DNA of 5,879 nucleotides from an uncultured Christensenella sp. (lineage in GTDB: Bacteria; Bacillota; Clostridia; Christensenellales; Borkfalkiaceae): positions 40,694 to 46,572 of the forward strand of contig CAJTRW010000007.1 of the NCBI GenBank assembly GCA_910578765.1, read 5' to 3'. A program made the position numbers and the translations under genes. The first letter of the stretch is position 1, and every line of letters begins with the position of its first letter. This document shows, in pieces, positions 1 through 5,708 of this stretch. The notes beneath the pieces are model-generated. The model was not told where the DNA came from. It worked only from the letters and a program-made list of their open reading frames with translations, and did no database searches.

Positions 1-10
1 TATAATTCCT

Positions 11-34
11 TTTTTGAAAGTGTACTTTCAATTT
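11..34. repeat. 24-bp palindromic repeat, copy 1
   Basis: The core TTGAAAGTGTACTTTCAA has 8-bp arms around a central GT. The same 24 bases recur exactly at 3687-3710. This copy ends four bases before the -35 element of the promoter of the small membrane-protein gene. That position suits an operator or activator site. The two-base centre makes it a poor RNA hairpin, so a dimeric protein-binding site is more likely than a terminator. The binding protein is unknown and no regulator gene is in the window. Confidence 0.75.
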
Positions 35-37
35 AAC

Positions 38-66
38 TTGATTTTTCCTTTTACTAATGTTATAAT
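38..66 (+). promoter_or_regulatory. Promoter of the 69-aa membrane-protein gene (extended -10)
   Basis: The -35 is TTGATT at 38-43 and the -10 is a perfect TATAAT at 61-66, with a 17-bp spacer. A TG one base before the -10 (TGTTATAAT) makes it an extended -10 promoter. Transcription would start near 73, leaving a leader of about 20 nt before the ATG at 94. The palindrome at 11-34 abuts it upstream. Confidence 0.75.
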
Positions 67-93
67 TTTTGTAAATTCTTACAGAGGGGTTTT

Positions 94-303
94 ATGATTA
101 CTTATCTATTAAATTCAACAAACTCACAAATTCAAAATTTAGAAACAGGAATTATAGTATTAGCCGTTTTATTTTTAATTGTCTTTGCGGCAATGATATG
201 TTTTATAATCATATTAGAAAAACAAATTGAAAAATTAACTACCAAAAAAAAATTAACCGAAATAGAAGACAATTCACAAGAGCAAAAGGGCGAGGGCGAT
301 TAA
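94..303 (+). CDS. Small single-span membrane protein, 69 aa, unknown function
   Basis: I do not recognise this protein. It has a short polar, Asn/Gln-rich N-terminus (about residues 1-15), one strongly hydrophobic segment (about 19-41, rich in Ile, Val, Leu and Phe), then a charged Lys/Glu tail that could form a short coiled coil and ends acidic. There is no signal-peptidase site, so it is probably membrane-anchored with the tail in the cytoplasm. The ATG at 94 is supported by an AGAGGGG Shine-Dalgarno at 83-89 and by its own promoter. It is visibly more A+T-rich than the minus-strand genes, which suggests a different origin or constraint. It is the only plus-strand protein gene and converges on the 507-aa gene with overlapping stops. 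A small immunity, exclusion, holin-like or coat-like protein are all possible; nothing in the sequence chooses between them. Confidence 0.75.
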   Translation: MITYLLNSTNSQIQNLETGIIVLAVLFLIVFAAMICFIIILEKQIEKLTTKKKLTEIEDNSQEQKGEGD

Positions 304-317
304 CCGTCGCCCTTTTT
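284..317. terminator. Bidirectional terminator between convergent genes
   Basis: AAAAGGGCGA at 284-293 can pair with TCGCCCTTTT at 307-316. A second GGGCGA at 294-299 offers a shorter-loop alternative with the same right arm. On the plus strand the stem is followed by T-rich sequence (CCCTTTTTCTT); on the minus strand the left arm supplies CCCTTTT followed by GCTCTTG. It covers both stop codons (plus TAA 301-303, minus TAA 302-300), so one hairpin can end both transcripts. Confidence 0.7.
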
Positions 318-1823
318 CTTATGAACTATCCATATAATTAATCTTACAGGCGAACTTATAACGTACCATAGACCGATAAACAAATATTTTATACCTATCC
401 ATAAGCCCTTAAAAATATTTTTCATTACCGCTCCGAAAGCGGGAAAAACAAAGCTCAATACGGTTAATACAATAGGCACAAATAGCAAAACAAAAAACAA
501 AGCAACCACAGCGACAATCTGCTCTGAAAGCGTTGCCGTGCCATTAAACAACCGAACTATACACCGCCATATGAACGCCCAAAAGCCAACGGGCTTATTT
601 GCATTTACAGGTATATTACTGCCCGTCTGTTGGTTCATAAGCGTACCAAGATTATAAGTTTTACCCGCCGTATCAAACATAAGACGAAGTATAGATACGT
701 TAGAAACCTTTGTACCTTTTATTTCGTGGCTATGACCTTGCGAAAAGCTATAAACCTCTTTATCCGTAAAAGGAGTTTTATAAAATACAAGAACAAATTC
801 ACTATTTTTAACATATTCATAGCCTACATTATCTTCGGTAAGGTTTATCGACTTAATAAATTCTGCGGTTCGTTGAATACATTTCCAACTAAATTTAAGA
901 CCGCCAAAACCGCCAACGGAACTATCTTTCATTTCACCCGTAAGCGTTACATATTGCGGGGCTGATTTTTCGCCGTAATCTGTACCCTCGTGAAAAGGTT
1001 TAATATGATACGATTGTGTCCGATATGTTATATCAGCCTCTTTTAAAGTATCGATTTGTCTATCAGGGGTAAAAGCAATAAAATGGACATCTGTATATTT
1101 ATCGGGAGCTAAACCGAGCGCACTATCCCATGTCATACCGTCATAGAACGAAAAGAAACCGACAAAGGGGTTAAGGATTTTCATAACGTCAATGTATTTA
1201 CAGTAATATTTGACAACGCCGTCAATGGTTTCGGCTTTATATAACCTGCCTACATTGCAAGCAACCGCTTCTGTTGTGTTATCATAACCAGCATCACTAT
1301 CACCGTCTATAAAATCACGAAAAAGACTTATAATATTATAGTATCGCACGGTATCACTGCTTACGGTAAAATCATTTACCTTATATTTGCAAAAAACGCC
1401 CTCGCAACTTAACAGTGTCAAATCGTAAAGTTTTGGTTTGTCATTATCCGTTAATTGTGTATCGGGAGTAACTTCAAAACCCACTTTGTCAGTTAAAGCC
1501 ATATTAACTTGTAGAGCTACAAGATATGTAATATTTTGGCAAGGCTGATAAGTGTATATAAACAATTCCCCGCCCGTGCTTTCGGCTATTTGAATAACTT
1601 GTATCGAATAATAGTCCGACTTGATTTCAAAGTCGTTTATATCGTCGCTATATTCGCCTACATTAAACTTACTATCCTTTTGCAAGTCTGTTAATACGTT
1701 TGTATAACCCGCAGTATCAGCAAAGGCGGGGAACATGCCCCGCCCGCCGATAAACGCAATTACAAACAATAACAGAGCAAAAAAGACAGTTATATATTTT
1801 CTTTTAACTCTTTTATTTTTCAT
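300..1823 (-). CDS. Exported 507-aa protein with large ectodomain and C-terminal membrane segments
   Basis: I do not recognise a named family. A clear signal peptide runs from a very basic start (KNKRVKRK) through a hydrophobic core at about 11-26 to an AFA cleavage site, predicted after residue 35. About 390 residues of mixed beta-type sequence follow with six cysteines (in PCQ, SCEG, FCKY, ACNV, YCKY and KCIQ), enough for disulfides. The C-terminus has two long hydrophobic stretches, about 435-458 and 473-500, and ends in a lysine-rich tail, so the bulk would sit outside the cell, anchored at its C-terminus. The ATG is preceded by GGCGGTG and lies 12 nt after the upstream lipoprotein gene, so the two are probably co-transcribed. 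The layout resembles a membrane-anchored adsorption protein of filamentous phages or a surface protein of a conjugative element. That comparison rests on architecture, not sequence similarity. Confidence 0.85.
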   Translation of the reverse strand: MKNKRVKRKYITVFFALLLFVIAFIGGRGMFPAFADTAGYTNVLTDLQKDSKFNVGEYSDDINDFEIKSDYYSIQVIQIAESTGGELFIYTYQPCQNITYLVALQVNMALTDKVGFEVTPDTQLTDNDKPKLYDLTLLSCEGVFCKYKVNDFTVSSDTVRYYNIISLFRDFIDGDSDAGYDNTTEAVACNVGRLYKAETIDGVVKYYCKYIDVMKILNPFVGFFSFYDGMTWDSALGLAPDKYTDVHFIAFTPDRQIDTLKEADITYRTQSYHIKPFHEGTDYGEKSAPQYVTLTGEMKDSSVGGFGGLKFSWKCIQRTAEFIKSINLTEDNVGYEYVKNSEFVLVFYKTPFTDKEVYSFSQGHSHEIKGTKVSNVSILRLMFDTAGKTYNLGTLMNQQTGSNIPVNANKPVGFWAFIWRCIVRLFNGTATLSEQIVAVVALFFVLLFVPIVLTVLSFVFPAFGAVMKNIFKGLWIGIKYLFIGLWYVISSPVRLIIWIVHKKKGDG

Positions 1824-1835
1824 AACTACACCGCC

Positions 1836-3170
1836 TTAAAACCCGATTTGCGTATCAGACAAATCAATGTCCGAAACTTCGATTTTAAACTCGTCATTAT
1901 ATCCGAGATTTAAAACCGTTTCATAGCTTGAATAAGTACCCGTAACCTTAACTGTATATTGCACAACGCCGACATTTACGCTATTACAACGTTTAACGGC
2001 GTTTACAAAGTCGTTGTAATTTGCGACAGATACATTATCCATAAACGTATAGGCTGACGGGGTGTAATTATTAAATCTATCTTTCGCCGTATTAAAAGCC
2101 GCTTCATTAGCAAAATTATCATTGTCGCTTATCAACGAAATATAATAAGCACAACGGGGGTGTGCTTTCTCTTCCGCCGTCAAAATATAAACGGGTTTTA
2201 ATGTATGTCCGAAAGCGTCAACGTTGTTACCCAACATTAAGCCACGGTTCATTTGGATATACTCATAGCCCCAAGACCTATCAAATTCGTCACGCTTAAC
2301 CCAATTACACCAATTAACGGCATTTTCGGTTAATTCGGGGTCGCCGCCCGTTAAGCCAGCAGGAATTTCCAAAGTAGTAAGCGAAGTCGCCGCCGTATAG
2401 CCAAAAGTAGAAGTCAATGCGCCGCTTATTTCGGTGGAATACGTATCTATAAGAGTATAAGCCGAATAAACGGGTACGATTTCAACAGCATAATTTTTCT
2501 TTTCGCCCGTGTAATCGACCTTATAAACACCGTTACTTTCAACCGCATTTACGGGTTTGCCGTCAAGACTAAATGAATAACTTAACGATTTTACACGCTG
2601 ATAATAATTCACTGCAACTACGCCGAAAACAAGCGGGTTTGAACGGCTTGAAACTATAATATTTACGGGTTCACCGAAATCTTGTAAACAAGCGCATACA
2701 GCAATGTTGCCGCCGTCCGTATTCGGAGTAACTGTTACATAATCAGTGACGGTTTTGCCCGTTGCCCATTCGCTATCAGGAATTTGCCAAGCTACCGACC
2801 AATCAAGCGATTTATCGTTTGCATAATCGGGAAACACTTCCGCCGTTAAAGTATAAGCACTATCCGCCGTTTCGCTTATTCCATTTGCCGCATAAGCCGC
2901 ACGGGGCAACCTTGCACTATAAAGCTGTATGCCGTCTTTTTCAATAATATCAAGGGTTGAACCCGTAAATGTTTCAACGGGCTTATTATCCGCTTTATCA
3001 TCATCAGACTGTTTATCGTCCGTATTATCCGACCAATGCCACGATTTAAAATCGCTATTGCCGAACCACTTACCGCTTTTATCGCGCGAAGCATAACCGC
3101 AAGCGCATACGCCGCCGACCAATACGCCAACAAGCAAGAAAGAGGTTATTCCGCTTAAAATTTTTTTCAT
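1836..3170 (-). CDS. Exported probable lipoprotein with Ig-like (BIG-type) domain, 444 aa
   Basis: The N-terminus is a secretion signal: KK, then a hydrophobic core at about 8-21, then VCAC, a plausible though atypical lipobox that would lipidate Cys24. Signal peptidase I cleavage after Ala27 is an alternative. A Trp/Ser/Asp-rich linker follows (about 35-67, with the acidic TDDKQSDDDKAD), as expected of a spacer through the cell wall. About residues 105-185 read like a bacterial Ig-like fold: YTLTAEVFPD, then DWSVAW, then VTVTP, then a cysteine-containing strand, the usual order of Big-type repeats. The rest, about 190-444, is unrecognised and beta-rich. The start overlaps the stop of the 96-aa gene in an ATGA, with GGGGGT as Shine-Dalgarno, so the genes are translationally coupled. 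It is likely a surface-exposed binding or structural protein acting with the 507-aa protein just downstream. Confidence 0.85.
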   Translation of the reverse strand: MKKILSGITSFLLVGVLVGGVCACGYASRDKSGKWFGNSDFKSWHWSDNTDDKQSDDDKADNKPVETFTGSTLDIIEKDGIQLYSARLPRAAYAANGISETADSAYTLTAEVFPDYANDKSLDWSVAWQIPDSEWATGKTVTDYVTVTPNTDGGNIAVCACLQDFGEPVNIIVSSRSNPLVFGVVAVNYYQRVKSLSYSFSLDGKPVNAVESNGVYKVDYTGEKKNYAVEIVPVYSAYTLIDTYSTEISGALTSTFGYTAATSLTTLEIPAGLTGGDPELTENAVNWCNWVKRDEFDRSWGYEYIQMNRGLMLGNNVDAFGHTLKPVYILTAEEKAHPRCAYYISLISDNDNFANEAAFNTAKDRFNNYTPSAYTFMDNVSVANYNDFVNAVKRCNSVNVGVVQYTVKVTGTYSSYETVLNLGYNDEFKIEVSDIDLSDTQIGF

Positions 3171-3457
3171 TTTGCTTTACCCCCGTCAAGTACTTTTACA
3201 ATAACGCCGTTACCGTCCACAACATAAAGTGGTGAGCCACAATTTGCGCAAGTTGTTTGCGTAGACTTTTTACCACCACTTGATTTGCCCGAACGCACTT
3301 TATTTACGCCGTTTTTAAATGACTGTTTAATCTTTTCATTATCGGGCAATTTAACACGCTTACCTGCTTTTGCCGTTGCAAAGGCACGCCCCATATGAAA
3401 CGCTTTCTTTTCCGCTTCGGTATACTGTTTTTTACCTGTATTTAAATAATTCGCCAT
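3167..3457 (-). CDS. Small basic protein with a single CxxC, 96 aa
   Basis: I do not recognise this protein. It is strongly basic. An N-terminal half (about 12-55, YTEAEKKAFHMGRAFATAKA and onward) looks helical and amphipathic. A Gly/Ser/Lys-rich linker (about 56-67) leads to a C-terminal half-ribbon, CANCGSPLYVV at about 70-80. Only one CxxC is present, so zinc binding would need a dimer or partner, or the motif is a degenerate zinc ribbon. The charge suggests nucleic-acid binding in the cytoplasm; there is no signal peptide. The ATG has GGTGA seven bases upstream. It follows a 253-bp gap that carries hairpins and the second 24-bp palindrome, and overlaps the lipoprotein gene by 4 nt, so it opens the three-gene block 3457-300. 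Confidence 0.8.
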   Translation of the reverse strand: MANYLNTGKKQYTEAEKKAFHMGRAFATAKAGKRVKLPDNEKIKQSFKNGVNKVRSGKSSGGKKSTQTTCANCGSPLYVVDGNGVIVKVLDGGKAK

Positions 3458-3686
3458 AACTTATTCACCAACCTTTTATTTATTTCTAACTATCCGTCTG
3501 CAAAATTGCGCTACATTTCGTTATGACTTATTTTTCTTAACGCCCGTGATTTTGCTTAATTCCGTCCGTTTCGTTTTCTTTCAACACCCTTGCAGGGAGC
3601 AACACCCCTACGGGGAATTTTACTGTTAAAGAGAAATAATTATTTTCGGTTTTGCCCCGTCCGCTTTTCACAGACGGGGTTTACCG
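3458..3686. other. Non-coding gap with three GC-rich hairpins
   Basis: No convincing gene lies between the 96-aa and 156-aa genes. The stretch contains CCCT(tgc)AGGG at 3587-3597, CCCC(tac)GGGG at 3605-3615 and a longer hairpin, CCCCGTC at 3655-3661 pairing with GACGGGG at 3673-3679 over an 11-nt loop. Read on the minus strand, the first two form a near tandem repeat of about 16 nt, each a mini-hairpin followed by GTGTTG. None is followed by a proper U-run on the minus strand, so they are not standard terminators. I see no good minus-strand promoter for the 96-aa gene here. The hairpins may belong to the transcript or act as single-stranded DNA signals. Confidence 0.55.
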
Positions 3687-3710
3687 TTTTTGAAAGTGTA
3701 CTTTCAATTT
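3687..3710. repeat. 24-bp palindromic repeat, copy 2
   Basis: This is an exact copy of the sequence at 11-34, with core TTGAAAGTGTACTTTCAA. It starts directly after the stop codon of the 156-aa gene (TAA at 3713-3711 on the minus strand), in the gap leading to the 96-aa gene. An exact 24-base match carrying the same dyad is far beyond chance in about 6 kb, so a shared protein-binding site is likely. Confidence 0.75.
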
Positions 3711-4181
3711 TTATGCCGTTTCGGCTTCATCGACCGTTTCCGTTTTTATCTGTGCGCCGATTAAAGTTATCAACATTGCAAGCGTATCTCTATCACTCGT
3801 ACGGGTGGGCTTAACTTCGGCTTTCCATATAACGCCGTTTTCGTCAACGGTATTGACCGTATAAACCGTCCTTTTCTGCTTTTTGCCATTAATTTCCTGC
3901 GTTACTTCGGTTATAAATAATTCCGCTTTCGGGGAAACGTCAAAAACCAAATCAAGTGGAGTATAACCGCCCTTGTCTTTCGGGCTAAAATCAACCTTTA
4001 CCGCACGACCGCGCAATTTGCCGTTAATAAAATAGGCGTAGTATAAACGCCCGTCCTGCGTTTTAAGCTGTTTACCGTTTGCGCCCTTGATAGGCTCACG
4101 GGTAATAATAAAATTCCCGTCCGCCGAAATTTCCGCTACAAAGTTTACCGTATTCTGTTCCATAACTTTCTTTTCTGCCAT
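3711..4181 (-). CDS. 156-aa basic beta-rich protein, possible ssDNA-binding protein
   Basis: No family is certain. The protein is soluble, has no cysteine, no signal peptide and no membrane segment, and alternates short beta-type strands with basic turns. The centre is rich in basic and aromatic residues (about 36-65: GKQLKTQDGRLYYAYFINGK, then RGRAVKVDF), followed by GGYTPLDLVFD and a second beta-rich half (about 85-125), ending in a helix and an acidic tail. That pattern resembles small OB-fold ssDNA-binding proteins of phages and mobile elements, but I see no diagnostic motif, so the call is an inference. The ATG at 4181 is chosen because AAAGGA lies 11 nt upstream (4198-4193); the internal Met7 has no Shine-Dalgarno. 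It sits alone between two hairpin-rich gaps, which would fit a protein that acts on single-stranded DNA. Confidence 0.8.
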   Translation of the reverse strand: MAEKKVMEQNTVNFVAEISADGNFIITREPIKGANGKQLKTQDGRLYYAYFINGKLRGRAVKVDFSPKDKGGYTPLDLVFDVSPKAELFITEVTQEINGKKQKRTVYTVNTVDENGVIWKAEVKPTRTSDRDTLAMLITLIGAQIKTETVDEAETA

Positions 4182-4200
4182 TTTTTGATTTTTCCTTTAC

Positions 4201-4398
4201 CGCTTGTTGCATACGGCACGCATATTTTTATTTACCCCTTACGGGGTTGGTCGGGAAATGGCGGAGTTGCGCCGCCTTAACAAACTTTTTCGCCTGTTTC
4301 GCGCTTGCGTTTCCCGATATAAAGCGGGGGCAGAGGCAGACCCCCGCTTGTCTTATTTCGCCGTCAAGGAGAATTAAACGGCGGGTATAAGCCTATAT
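4201..4398. other. Highly structured non-coding region (candidate origin, packaging signal or ncRNA)
   Basis: About 200 bases without a gene hold a chain of inverted repeats. ACCCC (4234-4238) pairs with GGGGT (4243-4247). TCGGGAAA (4251-4258) pairs with TTTCCCGA (4310-4317) and encloses GGCGG/CCGCC (4260-4264 and 4272-4276) and a CGC/GCG mini-stem near 4300-4309. AAGCGGGGG (4322-4330) pairs perfectly with CCCCCGCTT (4341-4349). CTTAT-TT-CGCCGT (4352-4364) pairs with ACGGCG-GGT-ATAAG (4378-4391). Such dense nested hairpins are known from ssDNA phage intergenic regions, rolling-circle origins and structured RNAs. The 9-bp stem followed on the minus strand by TATAT could also act as a weak terminator. 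I do not match it to a named RNA family. Confidence 0.6.
4322..4349. repeat. Perfect 9-bp GC-rich hairpin
   Basis: AAGCGGGGG and CCCCCGCTT flank a 10-nt loop, cagaggcaga, and make the strongest local stem of the structured region. It is followed by CTTGTCTTATTT on the plus strand and by CTTTATAT on the minus strand. It could slow or end transcription in either direction, or serve as a DNA hairpin signal in single-stranded form. Confidence 0.65.
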
Positions 4399-4608
4399 TT
4401 ATTCATTTCTTAACTTTCCACAAGTAAAGAAATATGCGTGAAAACCACTTTCAACCGCTTGCTTATCACAAAAATTGAAAGCCTTTAACAGTTCTTTTGC
4501 CTCGTTCTGTGTTTTAACAAAACCCATAAACTGCAACGCAATATAGGGTTTTGTTAAATCCTGTTGCCAAATATCATACCTTTCGGGAATAGAAACACTT
4601 CTTGCCAT
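4399..4608 (-). CDS. Hypothetical 69-aa protein
   Basis: I do not recognise this protein. It is small and soluble, with an aromatic-rich N-terminal half (RYDIWQQD, PYIALQFMGF), a predicted helix at about 36-47 (QNEAKELLKAFN) and a C-terminal FHAYFFTCGK strand. This could be one small alpha/beta domain. It has no signal peptide or membrane segment. The ATG at 4608 is well supported by GGGGTGAT only a few bases upstream, and the gene begins 14 nt after the stop of the SprT-like gene, so it is likely in the same transcript and may be translationally coupled. It ends at the edge of the structured non-coding region. The good ribosome site and tight spacing make it a real gene despite its size. Confidence 0.75.
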   Translation of the reverse strand: MARSVSIPERYDIWQQDLTKPYIALQFMGFVKTQNEAKELLKAFNFCDKQAVESGFHAYFFTCGKLRNE

Positions 4609-4622
4609 ATAATCACCCCGCC

Positions 4623-5246
4623 TTATTCTTCAACCATCATAGGTTGATTACAATCAAGACACATTATATTGACTTGCTTTGTTGCCCTTACGGACTGTTG
4701 ACAGCACGGGCAAACATATTTGCGAGTGCTTGACGTTTTAACCATTTGCCCCGCAAATACGGGGGTACGGTAAATAAGCGTTTCGGGGTTATCTTTTATA
4801 AAGTCCGTTATAAGCGCGTCCGTATCGAGTTTTAACTCCGTATGCGACCAACCTATCGTCGGCATTTTACTTACTGTTAAGCCGTGTTTTTCGGCTATCT
4901 GTTTAAATAATTTGTTATGATATGTACCACTGCGGGAAGTATCTTGAATATTGTTTAATTCGGCGTAATAATGGCACTGCTCGTGTATCATTGTTGCCGC
5001 TATCTGTTTTACGGGACGGTTAAGGTACTGCGCCGTAATATTGATTTCGTGCGCCCCGTCGTCCTTGTCGTTTTCTTTCCATACCTTACCGCAAGTAAAC
5101 CAACCGTACGCCTTATTTTTACCGTCAAGCTGTACTGTAATTACAGGCTTGTCCAACTCGTTATCGAATAGCTTTTCATTGCAAAAATCATAAAGCCGTT
5201 CAAGGTATTTAACCGTTTCAATGTACTTTTCCGTTCCGTTTTTCAT
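4623..5246 (-). CDS. SprT-like zinc metalloprotease with C-terminal zinc ribbon, 207 aa
   Basis: The zincin motif HEQCH (HExxH) is at residues 88-92 in the context ATMIHEQCHYYAEL. His110 in GTYHNKLFKQ is the probable third zinc ligand, as in the SprT/SPRTN family, whose characterised members act on DNA-bound and crosslinked proteins. The N-terminal segment (about 5-75) has the expected layout: YLERLYDFCNEKLFDNEL, then a strand with YGWFTCGKVW, then HEINIT. The C-terminus has a zinc ribbon, CPCC at 179-182 and CLDC at 196-199, seen in many members and thought to contact DNA. The catalytic Glu89 is intact, so an active enzyme is likely. AAAGGA at 5262-5257 fixes the start at 5246. Stand-alone SprT-like genes are common on phages and integrative elements; here it may remove or process a protein bound to the element's DNA. 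Its substrate is unknown. Confidence 0.9.
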   Translation of the reverse strand: MKNGTEKYIETVKYLERLYDFCNEKLFDNELDKPVITVQLDGKNKAYGWFTCGKVWKENDKDDGAHEINITAQYLNRPVKQIAATMIHEQCHYYAELNNIQDTSRSGTYHNKLFKQIAEKHGLTVSKMPTIGWSHTELKLDTDALITDFIKDNPETLIYRTPVFAGQMVKTSSTRKYVCPCCQQSVRATKQVNIMCLDCNQPMMVEE

Positions 5247-5303
5247 TAATTTAAATTCCTTTGATTTTATTTGCCCGTCAAGCCGTTAGCACAGCCGTTT
5301 TGC

Positions 5304-5606
5304 TTACATTGCCAAAATGAATTGTATAATTTCCTCTTTCGTATGCCCCTCGGTAATAAACCTATCAAGAGGGATACGGCGTTGCCTTTCCTTTATTGCT
5401 GATACAAGCGGACTTTCGTTACGCTCAACGCTATCACTTAATAAAACTATTGCCATATCATAGCCGTTAAGTTGTCTTTTTAGCTTGCCATTTTCGTCAA
5501 GTTCGCTATACGGGATAGTTCCGTAATAAACGCCGTTTGCGGAATTGTCTTTAATAAGTACAAATTCCTCATTTTCAATTACTACTTTTTTTGTGATTAC
5601 TGTCAT
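5304..5606 (-). CDS. Hypothetical 100-aa protein, first gene of the minus-strand set
   Basis: I do not recognise this protein. It is soluble. An N-terminal beta-type half (about 3-50, with VVIENEEFVLIKD, GVYYGTIPY and NGYDMAIVL) is followed by a helical, basic half (about 63-100: SAIKERQRRIPLDRFIT, then HTKEEIIQFIL). There are no cysteines, signal peptide or membrane segment. The start at 5606 is supported by AAAGGA at 5623-5618, 11 nt upstream. It is the first gene behind the candidate promoter and attenuator at 5652-5749 and lies 57 nt before the SprT-like gene, probably in the same transcript. That short gap holds two direct copies of AGCCGTT (5281-5287 and 5293-5299) of unclear meaning. 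It could be a small regulator or accessory protein of the element. Confidence 0.8.
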   Translation of the reverse strand: MTVITKKVVIENEEFVLIKDNSANGVYYGTIPYSELDENGKLKRQLNGYDMAIVLLSDSVERNESPLVSAIKERQRRIPLDRFITEGHTKEEIIQFILAM

Positions 5607-5651
5607 TGTCGTTACCGTCCTTTGCGTAATGCCGCCGCCGTTATCGTATTT

Positions 5652-5693
5652 GAACAGTAAAAAAAATGGTACAGAGCAGTTCCTTTACTGTTC
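5652..5693 (-). promoter_or_regulatory. Possible antiterminator pairing that competes with the leader terminator
   Basis: On the minus strand GAACAGTAAA (5693-5684) is perfectly complementary to TTTACTGTTC (5661-5652), which lies in and beyond the U-run. Forming this 10-bp helix would occupy much of the left arm of the terminator, so the two structures exclude each other. No leader peptide is seen (the only ATG reads ATGGTATAG, two codons), so any switch would have to use a protein, a small molecule or a trans-RNA. It may instead be a chance by-product of local duplication. Confidence 0.4.
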
Positions 5694-5702
5694 TATACCA
5701 TT
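5659..5702 (-). terminator. Intrinsic terminator or attenuator in the leader of the minus-strand genes
   Basis: Read on the minus strand, AATGGTATAGAACAGT (5702-5687) pairs with ACTGCTCTGTACCATT (5680-5665): 16 positions with one mismatch and one G-U, over a 6-nt loop. Eight U residues follow, overlapping the foot of the stem (5666-5659). This is a strong intrinsic terminator in the minus direction only; the plus direction lacks a T-run. It lies about 50 nt before the ATG of the 100-aa gene and downstream of a candidate promoter, so it would cut leader transcripts short unless antagonised. Confidence 0.75.
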
Positions 5703-5708
5703 GTAAAA

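Noticed and set aside
630..965. Plus-strand open frame of 111 codons inside the 507-aa gene
   Set aside because: It is the antisense shadow of a well-supported gene with a signal peptide and a ribosome site; the translation is low in complexity and has no Shine-Dalgarno.
2762..3133. Two open frames, one on each strand, inside the lipoprotein gene (2762-2947 plus, 2876-3133 minus)
   Set aside because: Both overlap the Ig-domain and linker coding sequence in other frames and lack ribosome sites.
3537..3671. Minus-strand GTG-start open frame of 44 codons in the gap before the 96-aa gene
   Set aside because: It is open across the whole hairpin region, but has no Shine-Dalgarno and begins inside a hairpin loop; probably chance.
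3590..3814. Plus-strand open frame of 74 codons across the hairpin gap into the 156-aa gene
   Set aside because: It runs through inverted repeats and antisense to a supported gene, without a Shine-Dalgarno or promoter.
4971..5171. Plus-strand open frame of 66 codons inside the SprT-like gene
   Set aside because: It is the antisense shadow of the metalloprotease motif region.
3177..5282. TTGACGG occurring on the minus strand in three gaps (near 3186, 4365 and 5281), considered as -35 elements
   Set aside because: None has a -10-like hexamer at 16-18 bp, so they are not promoters on this evidence.
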